DNA of 64,000 bases from Opeltia flavorubescens (Eukaryota > Ascomycota > Lecanoromycetes > Teloschistales > Teloschistaceae): contig KE546970.1 in NCBI GenBank assembly GCA_000442125.1, forward strand, positions 1,046,667 through 1,110,666, written 5' to 3'. Positions 31,795-43,870 of this stretch are shown in pieces. The notes under the pieces were generated by a model. It saw only the letters and a list, made by a program, of their open reading frames with translations, was not told the origin of the DNA and ran no database searches. Within the stretch, counting starts at the first letter, position 1. Each line of letters begins with the position of its first letter. A program made the translations under genes and the position numbers.

Positions 31795-34491
31795 ATGGAC
31801 AGTCAGATGGGCGGTAATGATGAGTTGGCAATTCAACTATCAGATCACATGTCACTGACCCCCAGTCTAAGCCTCAACAACGTTGAGCTTGCCGCCGCCA
31901 CAGCGACAACAGCAACGCCGACCCAAGTGCCGCTACTTCCTTTCGCCCAAAGGTAAACCTTATCTTTGTTGTTTTCACGGCATTATTCAACATCCATGTA
32001 TTTGCTTAGCACCTCAATACCCCATTCGTGGAAGTAGGATGCGTGATCATGAATTCCTTTGTCTCATTTTTGCTTTCTTGACAAACATATCTCATGATGT
32101 TTTTTAGGCTGCCGTGCTGGCAATGATTGCCCTTTCGTTCATGATTTGTCCAGACCCGAGCCGACTCTTGGGCTAGCGAAACTCGAAGAGTCTTCCTATC
32201 CTATACCCATTCCAGGCAGTATCAGTCCAGACTCTACTCAATACCGTTGTCCACCAATTCAAGCAGATGGAGCTACACCGAGACCGCACAATCAAACGCG
32301 GTACAACCCGCCCGCGGTCGATGCCTCTCGTGTTGTCCAGAAACCTGTGTCACGGTTCCAGAAGGACAGTCCGAGGGAATTCCAGATACAACAACTGGAA
32401 CGACGATATCCAGCCCTACAAAAGGAAATCGTAAATGACGAGACCACGCTGAGCTTCCAGCTCGTGCCCTCGGATCCGGATTTTCCTTTCGAGTTGGCCT
32501 GGCTTAACTGCGTTCTCCATGTGCCTGCTACGTACCCTCAGGATGGTAAACCATCCCTGGCCGTTAAGAACAAGGACATGCCTAGGGGTTATCAGATCAA
32601 TGTCGAAAGAGGCTTCGACCTTTTAGTGCAGAGGCTGCCGCAAGCCACTCTGTTGGCATTGATCAACGCTCTGGACAAGCAGCTCGAACCATTGCTAATG
32701 GAGCAAAAAGCTGAGACCATTAAGATCATGCCCAATACATCGAGGACTGCTATGCAGCAGGTGGTCGAAACTGGGCACACTGCACCACATGTTGTAGTAC
32801 CACAAGCTGTCGGAACGCCCGAGAAGGAGCAACCTCGATATACCCCGGAGCAGCTTCGTACTGCGCAAGCTCAACGGGAGGCCGAGACTCGTCAGCTTGA
32901 AGCTCGCCTTGGAAGACTTCCTCTGTTTTCAAAGAGCGCTGATGGGATCGCGTTCACCGTTCCTATTACCCCGAGGATGCTAGGAGAGCTACTTGTGCCC
33001 TTGCAATCTGTTCGATCGATCAAGCTAATCGTCCCAACGCTTTATCCCCTACATCATTGCACGATAGAGATACCAGATGTAAGTGGGGAAGTTGCACGTA
33101 AAACCGAAAGAGCGTTCATCACCAGGCTCAAAAGTAACGTAGGAGCGACACTGATGACTCGTGTTAACTATGTTGCACAGCATATGCATGAAATGGTGTT
33201 AGAGCCCGAGGAAGCCGCAGAGCCTGCTGTGCACATTGAAAATCTACGTATTGAGGGCGACACAATTGAGGTGCCGAATCATGGGACTGTCGAATTGGAG
33301 GGTGACCGCAGCCACATTAAAATCATTCCCAGACCTCCAGAATGGACAATACACGGGAACGGAGAAACCGATAGCGATAGCGACTTCCCTGATTCATACG
33401 ACTCCGGGGATGAATTTGAGGAAGAACCTGAAAAGCAGCCAGAAAGTCATGTCTCAGAGTCCACACATGGAGCGCCATCGAGCCAAGCTGCTGAACGTGG
33501 CATCTCCCTCTCCTTCCCCTCCCTTGAGCTTTACAATATCGAACTGCTTGAGCTCACATCCTTGAGTTTATCGGTTAAATGTACTCGCTGCAAGACTTCC
33601 TCGGACATCCCTAACCTTCGTCCTTCCAACCTCCGTTCTGCCAGCTGCTCGAAGTGCGCCCAACCATTCTCCCTTAATTATCGTCCCGAAGTCATGCACG
33701 TTAATTCCTATCGCGCCGGCTATCTCGATATCACCGGCTGCACCGTCACCGACATGCTCCCTAGCACCTTCATCCCCACGTGCTCCACTTGTAGTACTCC
33801 GGTGCCCAGCTCAAGCGGTGTTGTCTCCGTCCGCGGCGATGCCGCCAGCATTGCCATCTGCCGCGAATGCCACACCCGCCTCACGTTTAAGATCCCCGAA
33901 ACCAAATTCATGCTAGTCTCCGACAGTTCGCTTCACCCGCGCAATCTCCTCCCCTTGCGGAGGAAGAAAGTCCCCAAAGAGAACCTCGGCATCGTGGTTG
34001 GCCAGGAACTACCACGCCAGGGCCGCTGTCGCCACTATACGAAAAGTTATCGCTGGTTCCGCTTTGCATGCTGCGCGAAAGTGTATGCGTGTGACAAATG
34101 CCATGATGAGGGTGAGAATCATCCCAACGAGCATGCGAATAGGATGCTTTGTGGGTTCTGTGCCAGGGAGCAGAATTATCGACCAGAAGATTGCGGGATT
34201 TGTAGGAAACTTCTTGTGGGGAAGAAGGCGACTGGGTTCTGGGAAGGGGGAAAGGGGACAAGAGATAAAAGTCGGATGAGCAGGAAAGGCGAGTTTGTAT
34301 TGTCCCTCGCTTCTTTTTCGCTCTTTTCATGCCCTTTCGGAACGATGAGTCGATACCCCGATTTGTATGTATCGTGGCTGACATCTGGGTTGATAGATCC
34401 AAGGAAATACAAACGACGGCCGGGCACCAGAGTTGGAGGGCCAGTAAAAGGAGGATTGGGTGGCGGAGGGGAGTCAGCAAAAAAGACTTGA
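31795..34491 (+). CDS. CCCH and CHY zinc-finger protein
   Basis: Exons 31795-31813 (tentative), 31872-31952, 32108-34288 and 34397-34491; 791 aa. Joining exons 2 and 3 makes a CCCH finger, KCRYFLSPKGCRAGNDCPFVH, at about residues 26-46. An RWD-like region follows (about residues 100-200, with LSFQLVPSDPDFPFELAWLN and TYPQDGKPS). After a long acidic linker and scattered CxxC pairs comes a CHY zinc finger (about residues 670-730): CRHYTKSYRWFRFACCAKVYACDKCHDE, CGFCAREQ and CGICRK. CHY fingers occur in fungal proteins and in Pirh2-type ubiquitin ligases, but no RING is present here. The last intron starts GC, not GT (AAAG/GCGAGT...TTGATAG), and its removal restores RKDPRKYKRRPGT. The 19-nt first exon with an AAG acceptor is the weakest part of the model. 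Confidence 0.82.
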
Positions 34492-34667
34492 ATAAAGAAC
34501 TGGATAGCCCTAGTCATACAAGTTGAAATCCAAGCAACTAAGAAGGTGTAAAGGAGATTCCGTGGACTCGGTTCCGTTTGCGTATATCATGATAAACATC
34601 GTAGGCTTTGCTCCCAGTGTGATCGCAGCGTCAGAGGACCCGGAAGGCGCTCCAAAAGCCAAAGCCG

Positions 34668-37157
34668 TCACCGTCTATACTCCTCCAGAAACCTCCAACG
34701 AACCTCCATGCTCCCAACCCCATGCTTCCTTTCCACCCTCTCAACCCTCCGCGCATCCACGCTTTCCAAATCCGCGTCATCACCCTCTGTCCAACACCCC
34801 TTCACCCCCCCGGGCACCTTCTCCCCATTCCGTGACATAATCCTCAGCACCTCGACCGTGAGCGCGGGATCCATGTTCGTGCACTTCAAGGCCGTGTGGA
34901 TGGTATCTTCGCTGTAACCTTGCGAGATGTGATAATCGATGAATTCATCGAGTTGGTCGGCCGGGTTGGGGGAAGGAGTTCGGGGTACTTGTGGTTGAGT
35001 ATAATGATGGGTAGTCTTGAGAGGAGAGTGGTCTTGCGACGGTTGAACTTTTCGTTGATGTTGAGGGTCTTGGGGGGAGGATGGAGGGAATTCGGGCGGT
35101 GAGGAGGGTAGAAGGGCGGCGTCCCAGCCTCCGTCCGGTTCTGGGAGAGAGAAGTCGAGATGTTGGGTTTCGCCCGCGAGGATGGCTTGGGTGATCGATT
35201 GATGAGGGTTGGGAGAGGTTTGTGAAGGCGAAGAAGGAGGGATGGAATTGTGTTTGGAGTCGTTTGTGTTGGAGGGTATTCTTTGAGCATCTTGCAGTTG
35301 CTCGTCCTCTAGGCTTTGTAACTCTTCCGCCCTTTCATTGTCTCTTCGGTCCAACCCTTCCGGATCTATTTCTTGTGCGGCATTCCTGATTGCTTCTGCG
35401 AGATCGTCTTGGTCCTCGTCGATGAAACCTCCGTCTGGTAAGGCGAGATCGAAATCCCCCGGCACCTCTGGCTCGTCGAATATGGCCTGGGTTTTGGAGA
35501 CGTTGCGCTGAGTCTCGTTTGAACTCTTAATGGGAGATTGACCCAGTTCAGGGCTCAGGGAATGCGATTTCTCTGAGTAGTAGCTTTCTTCCTCCAAGGA
35601 ATCTGACGAATCGTCAATGTTTATGACATCTATTATATGCTTTCCATCCGGATTATTGGTAGCGAAAGTGTCCGGAATTTCCTTCGGTGGGCTTTTACTG
35701 TGATCACGTTCGGAGGAAGAGCCGATCTCAATGAAAAGGCTCTCTTCTTCTTCGTAGTGTCGCAAGCGCTTAGTGGACCTGATAGACTCTGCCGGAGAGC
35801 TCGATGGGACCTCCTTAACTTCTTCGGAAGCTAGTCGCTTCCGCTTCCCAGGGGATCCTGTGCTATGATGCGCATCACTTGGTCCATCGACAAACGGGCC
35901 TGTTGATTTTCGTATCATTGGCTCAGAGGAGGCCTCTACAGCCTGTTTGGTTGGAGATTCCGGATGATATGAAGGACTTCTGGCCGTATCGTGTCTGTCC
36001 ACTTTTGTTTTCGATGGTGTGACCCTTACTGCAAGATCAGTCGCTCCCTGCTCATGGCCTCTGTGATCGTTTACTTCTATAGTAGCGCTGTGCATTGTTT
36101 GAGTTCCTGATGAACCTTCGGTTTCTTTAGCTTTGCGCTCTAAGTATATTGGGCGGAGAGTCTCCCAAAGATCACGCCATTGTTGTGCCGAATGTGCTTC
36201 TGGATCCTAGAAATACATGTGAGTCGGCAATAAATCAAAAGTAAGGGATGAGAATATCACCTCACGGCCCTCCGCCCATTGTGTCCATGCCTCGTCCAAT
36301 CTATCAGGATGTATTTTCATGATATCATCGCCAATTTGAAAGAGATCTATCTTATCTTCCTCGGTGAATGGCTTGTAAGCCGCTTGCTGTGGTCTGAGGA
36401 CGGTTTGAGCTTCGTTGGCATCTCCGGTCCTTTCGGCTGGTGGTGTCGGCGGCGCATTCTGTGGTATCGATGCCGAACGCGGTAGTATCTTCAAGGTCTT
36501 CACCCAGCGATCTCTCCATGACTGCCATGTATGCCGAGGATTCTGTAATGCCCGCGAATCAGACGACTCCTAAACCTTGAAAACGAGGAGCATATCCGAA
36601 CCTTTGCTTCTAGTTGCTTATATATCTCATTCCCACTCGTTGCACCTCCATCTCGCTCGACTTGATGGACCCAATCGACGAGGACTCGATCGTCCTCAGG
36701 TGTAAATTTAGTGCGGGCGGATCTTGGAGGTTGAATGGTAGAGCCAGCGATCCGGGCAGTGCCCATCGATGAGCCAACAGCGTGCTCTTCTAGGTCTTCC
36801 AAAGCACCGTTCCGCACCGAGAACTCAATGTACTGATACGAGTAACTATTCAAGACAATCAGCCCGTTACCAATTGCTGGGGCTCGCCCACATACGTGCC
36901 AGGAAGCTGCTCCTTTCTTGCATGATCGACGATCTTGATGTCTGCTTCCTTGTCTAGAGCACTTATCTCTCCCCCATTAGCCTATTCCTATCAGTGAACG
37001 TCGAAGTTCCGTAAAATAAGCTGCTCGAGACCTTGACATCTGCCATGAATCGTTTGCNCTGCGGCACCTTCTGAGAAAGCCAAAATTTCTTGCCTCGAAA
37101 CAGCTGGCCCTGAATGCCTGCAGCATCAGTCACTCCTGTATAGACCGTCTCCGCCAT
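34668..37157 (-). CDS. RAP1: RAP1 telomere-binding protein (BRCT, Myb, RCT)
   Basis: Five exons (37032-37157, 36896-36981, 36602-36845, 36261-36542, 34668-36206), 758 aa. An N-terminal BRCT domain (about residues 12-105: LFRGKKFWLSQKVP, ANGGEISALDKEADIKIVDHARK, YQYIEFSVRNGALE). A Myb-type domain (about residues 125-180: KFTPEDDRVLVDWVHQVERDG, NEIYKQLEAKNPRHTWQSWRDRW). A second Myb-like block near residues 205-270 (FTEEDKIDLFQIGDDI, QQWRDLWETLRP). A long acidic Ser-rich linker, then the RCT domain near the end (LDEFIDYHISQGYSEDTIHTALKCTNMDPAL). This is the Rap1/TERF2IP layout. Rap1 sits at telomeres, binding DNA directly in budding yeasts or through Taz1/TRF proteins elsewhere, and recruits regulators through the RCT. 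One N (37058) leaves residue ~34 undefined. Introns are 50-59 bp; two have weaker GTCTCG and GTTCGG donors. Convergent with the CHY gene (176 bp). Confidence 0.9.
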
Positions 37158-37356
37158 CGTTGAATTGATTCTATACGAGTAGGATAGTAAAGCTGTTCGA
37201 CGTCACCCAAAGGAGCTCAGACAGGAAGGTTTAGCGAGCGGGTGACGCGACTGAAACGCGTCTATCAATTGGAGTACATTATCATCACTGAGCTTTCAAT
37301 TACTTAAGGTAATCAATTGGTGATTAAGCTGGGTAGATTGACCCAAATTTTGACTA

Positions 37357-40300
37357 TTAGACTCCACTAATTGGTACCTCGCTGTTACTGACCTTAGCTT
37401 TCTCAGATACGTACTTGAGCAAGGCCTTCCCAGCGAATCTTCCGTCAAATACTGGCTGTAAATGATCAAACAATGCAAGCTCATCACCTGCTTCTACCTC
37501 TCCCAACGGATTTGACGGAAGCAATTTAGTAAGAATCGTTTTGGCCTGGGCTTCAAGCTGCTGCGCCTCGACCGGCTCTTTCCCTTGCTCATGCAGTATT
37601 TGCGACATATGGAATTCGGCTCGAGCATTCGCTGCTTCCGACCATGAGCCTTTTCGTGATCCTTCAAGAGCAAGTGCTTTTCTCATCCAGCGTCTGGAAG
37701 GAACAATCACGAACTATGTCAGCCTCATTGAGCTTTAAGCAACGAATGTAACAAAAAGGACATACTCAGCTTCAGCCAGGTTTCCGGTATACGCGTTGAC
37801 CGCCCCTACGGCGTAATAGCTTTGCAGTGTCAAGAAGTTAAACTTTCCATGCAGTCTTAGATTCGCTTCGAGGACTTCTTTGTGCAGAGCGAGAGCTCGC
37901 TGAGTATCTCCACTTTGCAGAAGGATACACGCAAGGTCGAACTTGGTCTTGTTGGCCGCGGAGCTTTGCCCGGTAGCAAGTGTGATTAGACGAAGCCCGG
38001 TCTCCGCCAGTTCAACTGCTCTAGCGAAGTCATAGTGGTAGAGTCGGCAAAACGCATAATGATGATTGTATTTGTAGTATTCATATGGAATTTCCGCTTC
38101 ACTGCCCCACTGAAGGTATTTGGTGTAGCACTGTTGAAAGATAGGTTCAGCTTCCTCATACCTATTGTATTGGAGGAGAACACATCCATAGTCTGACCAT
38201 GCGTTGTGAAGCAGAATGTCATCGTTTCTCGTGTAGTCTTCGGGATTTGTTTGCTTCCGGTAATTGACCCTGATCTCCAAAGCTTTCCGACTGCGTTTCT
38301 CGCTCTCAGCGATACGAGTGAGGCCATAGTCTTGGATGAGAAGGTTGATGATGACGTGAATATTGGCTCTCAATAGAGTGTCATCGTCGTCTAGCCTATC
38401 AAGAACTGTTTCCGCGGATCTCAGAAGACGAAGGCCGGCCCCAGTCATTCCACGCTCCCACAGATTGATCCCACCATCTGACAAAAGCCGCGCGTGACTA
38501 ATTGATGGGGTAACTGGTGGGTCACTATTCATCATCACGCTTTCGAGGTGCAAGACATGAGGTAGGTATTCCCTGCATGCAGGCCACTTTGCCGGCTCAG
38601 GAACTTGGATGGGTGAGGGTTCTGGGAATCGCTTGCGGACCAGTTGAAACGCTTGAGAGAAGGCTTCGTCTCGCTTCCGGACGTCTCTTCCAAGGTCTTG
38701 CAGAATCTTTTGTTGCAATGATCTGTGGATGCTTAAGGTTTCTTCGTCTTTCAGTGCCTTGACGGATATGATGTTTCTGCGGCTGAGTTCTGAAATCATC
38801 CTCTTGTACCTGCTCGAAACCGTCAGCCGAGTCCCACCGGTATATTATACCGCATAGCAACGATTATCACCCACCTGAAAGCTTGATCCGAATGCAAGAA
38901 GTCCAGGGCAGGCTCATCGTGTTCGCCAACAAGCAGCTTACGTTGTATGCAGTCGCTGTCTAGGAAAGCTAGGATGTTAAGTAACTCTCTAGCGTCAATC
39001 GTTACTTCGCGCAAACCAATGGTCCATATTGTCTCGAGCGCTTTATCCGTCGACTGCACGATCGTGTTGGCTGTCACTTTAGATAATTTGGCATGCCGCC
39101 TCCGTTCATTCCATAGCTGTACAAAATCAGTAAGGGTACACTCCGATACCTCGACATATCCTGCGATGTGAGTCAAAGCCAGGGGAAGTCCTTCGGCTTC
39201 TTTGGCAATTACTCCAGCAACTTTGTACTCGGGATGTGAGGACATGTCTTTACTTTCCACCTTGCGTTGCAAAGCATTAAGTAGAAAAACCCTGCTTTCC
39301 TCCGAGGTCAAAGGTTTCAATCCGAGGTGTTGACAATTTGGTATTGTCACTGATTCTATGATATCGCATTTCCTTGACGTGATCAAGATGGAACCAGAGG
39401 TTGTATGTGATTGCGTTGGGATGTACTGCCGTATGTCAGACCATGCAGTTACATTATCGAAGACTAAAAGCCATCTCATGTCAGTCTGCTCCAAGAAGTC
39501 TCGTCCCAGCGTGATGAGACGGCCTTGTTCGTAGGTTGCGTCCTCTGCTGAAACAATGAACTCCGTAGCGATGAGGCTGTAAGTATCGGCACAGCTTATA
39601 GCAGTCTCGGCGGAGATCCAGAATATATACGAATAAGCTTTCTCGTAGCGATAGGTATATTCAACCGCAGTGTCAGTCTTTCCCATGCCACCTGCACCGC
39701 TCACGACGAAAGAGGTACCAGGTTGTGCCAGATTCTCGTATAGCTTGACAAGGTCTGAGTCTCGTCCGATGAAATCTTTGTTTCTTGGAGGCTGATTTGT
39801 ACGAAGACAGTGTGGCGGCACAAAGACTGCTGGCTCTTGACCAGTCAATGGTGAATGGACTGGAGATCCGATGGGACTGTTGACTCTGTTCTGTTCCAAT
39901 GGTCCTCCTTCTACAGGCGGGGTGTCAAGGAACGTTTGGACACGTGACATCCATGGCGCCTTTCCTGGTTGATCCGAAGGTTGTTTATCGAAGTAGTCGT
40001 TGACTCGTTTCATCCATGAGTCCCCTCTCCTTTGCATCTGGGGTCTTCCACCTCTTCTTGTAGCTGCTGGTTCTGCTGGAGTGAAATGAACGTCTTGATG
40101 GACTATCTCATCATCGGAATCTTCTGCGAATGGAACCTCAGAGCTACTCGTGTCATCTTCAGGACCTGCTTGGGCGGGCTTCCAAAAGTAACCACGCTGC
40201 TCGCCAACAAACTTCTTCAAATCTTCTAATTTGGCTCTCTTCTCGATCCATATGTTTTGATGAGACTGAGCGACGAGGTCCTTCTGGGGACCATAAACAT

Positions 40301-41929
40301 TCTCAATTGAACTCAAGGCCAATTGTTCCATATGACTGGCAAGATGCTCTTCAAGCGCCTTCGCTGCCAAACTAGAGCATCCACAAAATACACAGGCTTG
40401 ACTTGGTATTCCGGCATCGGAATACCTTTCGCAAAGAGACAGCATTAAGGATAATTCACTTGATTCATCAGAGCTCTTGTGTTTTTCACTCAAATGTAGC
40501 TCGATATCCTCAACATCATCAAAATTATGATTGCAAGCCTGGCAAAACCAGATCTTTCGGAGCCGGTGATGATCCAGTTCATGTTGGAACCACTCATGCC
40601 GCACACCAAAAGTCTTATGAGCTCGTACACACTCGTCGAACGTGCACATGTAAGGTTCTAGATCTAGAAGAACATGACAATTCCAGTCTTCGTTCGAAGT
40701 GACCTGAAGCCCAACGATGATCTCTTGGCCACAATAGGGGCAATCGAAGCTATTGCCAAGCTTTAAAGCAATGGGCGGCTTTGGAATATCAAAGTGCTTT
40801 GTCCAGGTCATCAGCTCCGATTCGGCCACAGATGTTCCAGAGCGGCTGCTGAAGTAATCTGATTGTGAGAAGATGCTGTCGTCGATAGACGCTGCTCCTG
40901 CATGGGAAGAAGCAGAACTCGAGGTTACATCTGGAGGGGAAAACACAGGGATAGAGTCTTCAGGCTTCACTACACTCGCCATAGCAGATTGCTGTAATCC
41001 AGAATGTTGCCGACTGTTGCCACTAGAGCTTCGATCCAGGGCTCTGCTAACGTGCTGTGGTGCCACGAGGCTGAAGAGATCTTGCCTACGTTTCCGATTG
41101 GCAAAACCAAACCGGCGTAGAACCGATGCAGTGGCATGTGGAAACATTCTCCTCGCCAGCTCGATATCTCCGCGTGCCTCATGATCTGACACATTCTCCT
41201 TGTAGGTATCTTGTGGAGCCGGATCACGAAGAACCGGGACCAGCTTTATGAGACAGTTCACACACTCTTCGACATCGCCCGTGAGCTGCTGGATGCTCGT
41301 ATCGGATTCAGAAGAGGCTCTGCTAGGCGTCAGCTTGCCTGCAGGATCATGTTCGTGCAGTAAGCCAAAGTCTTCCGCGTAGGGGCTATGTAACGGGACA
41401 GGAGCATCCTGGAGGCTTTCTTGCACTACAATATCGAGACCGATCTCAGCTAGCCATTCATAGAGTTTACAGTGCGTAGGAAATATCAAGTAAAGAGATC
41501 AACAGTGTTTGAACCACGGTGAAGCGACACACTGGTGGCTTGTACTTGAGGAGTGGGAAGGAAAGCTATGCTTCTAAACTCGAACAACGGCAGAGAGACA
41601 TTAGGACTCAGAAAGAAACGGCAAGTCGTACAGGTCTGCAATGCTGAGAGCAAATCCTTGAGCAAGTCCTTCGTAGCTTCTTGAAGATGTGATGCTTTCC
41701 TTAAAGCATGATCCAGAGATCTATTTGGAGCTGCCGTATCAATTCCCCATTGGCGAAATTTACTAAACGAGCTTTCTATCACAGGATCGCTCGCATCCCC
41801 TCCCTCCTCGTCGGTCTCGGTAATGCTGCGCAATCTTTCGAAGAAGCCTAGGCAGCCTTCATACAATGCTGCAATTGGAGCTGTCCCATAGGCATGGCTT
41901 TCCTCATGCTTTTGAGGATTATTATACAT
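37357..41929 (-). CDS. NLR-like STAND protein: zinc fingers, NB-ARC, TPR-like repeats
   Basis: Model: exons 41632-41929, 38875-41449, 37766-38809 and 37357-37693; 1,417 aa. The helical N-terminal ~200 residues match the leading region common to many fungal proteins with AcuF-type C2H2 fingers. The fingers follow at about residues 320-480 (FDCPYCGQE, YMCTFDEC...HEWFQHELDHH, FCQACNHNF, CVFCGCSSL). NB-ARC lies at about residues 650-900: P-loop GAGGMGKT, Walker B WLLVFDN, ITSRKCD, and EGLPLALTHIAGY. The C-terminus is TPR-like (EEAEPIFQQCYTKYLQ, QRALALHKEVLEANLRLHG, RWMRKALALE). Such proteins are candidate intracellular receptors in fungal allorecognition or immunity. The 182-bp first intron (donor GTACGA, acceptor CTAG) is the least certain splice. 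The start ATG 41929 is 255 bp from a divergent partner. Confidence 0.85.
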
Positions 41930-42184
41930 CGTTGCCTTGAATTCCTTGATGATCAAGTGGATTCGAATTGTGTTGGCAATTCAACATCTCATTTGCAATG
42001 AAGTTCAACATTGGGTTATTGCCGAGCGATGGGGTCTTTGGGCCTGGATTCAGCCACTGCATACAAGTCCCGAAGCTAAAAAGACCGGTATCAAATACGG
42101 AGCTGCAGCACCATAGGGTTGCCAATTATCCAGAAAGTGACCATAGGGGAGGACATGTAAAAGCCAATCTTTGAAGAATAAAGG
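41930..42184. promoter_or_regulatory. Shared divergent promoter, NLR / DUF7580-like gene
   Basis: Only 255 bp separate the two start codons, so the genes likely share regulatory DNA. The sequence is AT-rich; no diagnostic site seen. Confidence 0.45.
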
Positions 42185-43870
42185 ATGTCAGGCTTCGAAA
42201 TTGTTGGTGTCATCTTGGGAGCGTACCCATTGATCATTAGTGCTCTGGATGCGTACAAGGCTACAAGGGGAGGAAAGGGAGCTGTCTCACTGGCTCGAAA
42301 TCTCAAGACAGAGGAGATTATCTTCGGAGAATTTGTACATCATCTACTAGCACCGAATGTCTCGGGCACAGATCTGACACGGCTTACAACGACCGCCTCC
42401 GGTGCTATACCATGGAACGATGCAACGCTCCAAGCCGCTTTGAGGGCACGGCTGGGCAATGTAAAAGCGGACAATGTGATTGAAACATTAAGTGAGATAC
42501 AGGACTTGCTTATCTCGCTGGAGCACGAGCTAGCTCCCAGCGACCAAGGTATCGTAAGATATTCTCCCCTCTGATCGCGTATTCGTGATTAAGGACCGAC
42601 ACAGGAGCTACTTCGAAGGTTCCGTTCAAGATTTCGCCAGGTCAGGCACAATTTACCGCAATCAAGATTGAAACTGCGCCTCGATAGGTTGACTACTTAC
42701 AACATCCAGCTCCAGCGTCTTCTGGCGGATCGGTCACTTCCAGGCAATTCAGATTCTCACAATATTGCTAAGCCTCCTAGGCGATATCTTCGGCGAGACC
42801 CTAGCCAAGTGGTGGACCTATATGATGCAATCTGCGATGGGTATCGATGCAAATGCAAGGTCCCTCATTTCGCTAACTTCAGCTTGCCTCGAATATCAGA
42901 CAAGATTAGGACCGACAGCGGATTGGTTAGTGGTTGGCAATTCGAGTTGCTGTTCGCTACGAAGTCATCCGCCGTCGATGACGCTTCATCAGATTTGGAC
43001 GTAGAGCTTGAAGGACTTATGACGACTTGGTCACGTATCGACATCGGTGGAGAGACTATCAGCACTTCGAGGAGAGTATCTGTTACCGAGTGCGACGGCG
43101 GCCACGACTTAGGACTATCAAATCCCATGCTTGATCTGTGCATTATCACGAACACAGTCGATCCGGAGAACTGTCCGTCGGATCGACTTTTGGGGTATCT
43201 AAAGCGCAAAGAAAAACAGTATCAACTACAGGCATTGTCCGCATCCCAAGGCACGTCAAACCCGAATGTTGAGTGCCTTGATCATCTAATTGCAAACCAG
43301 CGCTTTTTGCTTTCAAGAAGAGAGCGAATATGTCTTGCGTTGAGTCTTAGTCACGCTATTCTGTCATTTTACTCTACACCGTGGATCGATGCTCACTGGA
43401 CCTGGAGGGATTTCTGCATTGATCGAGAAAATGAAGGGCAACTTTTTGCAACGCGTCGATTCTATTCCAACCGTAAAGGAACCTTGGGACCTGGCAATCC
43501 TGAAGCACCAACATCGAGCTTATGGGCTATACATGGCGAGCCAACGCTCACGCGACTTGGGTTTGCTCTCATTGAGCTTGCTCTTGGGAAAAGGCTCGCA
43601 GAGTTACGTTGTGATGACCAATATCATTCCTCGGACCCAGATACGCTAGATTTCCTGACCGCTAAGAACATGGTTGATTCTGGGCAGATTATGCGGGCAG
43701 AGAGTCAAGCGTACGAAGACGTGGTCCGCGTCTGTCTTCGGCACCAGTTCATTCGGAGATCCGAACTCGTGGGGCTTGATTCGAGCCGACCAAACTTCAA
43801 GGAAAACGCCGAAGTATCGATTATTGCACCATTGCATACCATAGTCACAGGATCTTGGGGCTCTTTGTAG
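42185..43870 (+). CDS. DUF7580-type protein with helical N-terminal domain
   Basis: Exons 42185-42553 and 42605-43870; 544 aa. The 51-bp intron uses donor GTAAGA and acceptor CACAG in phase 0, giving SDQGIELLRRFRSRF. The N-terminal ~200 residues (start MSGFEIVGVILGAYPLIISALDAY) are the all-helical opening typical of fungal proteins that carry a DUF7580 domain. The second half has CLALSLSHAILSFYSTPWIDAHW, LTRLGFALIELALGKRLAEL and YEDVVRVCLRHQF. These recall the C-lobe of a protein kinase (alphaE, alphaF, alphaH-like helices) without recognisable HRD or DFG residues. DUF7580 proteins occur widely in Pezizomycotina, often near NLR genes; their function is unknown. The position back-to-back with an NLR suggests a joint role. 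Family call moderately firm, kinase-like reading is inference. Confidence 0.78.

Noticed and set aside
11594-37157. Clustering of chromatin/telomere genes (SWC6, HP1, RAP1) as a functional neighbourhood
   Set aside because: They are separated by unrelated genes and several kb; likely coincidence without conservation data.
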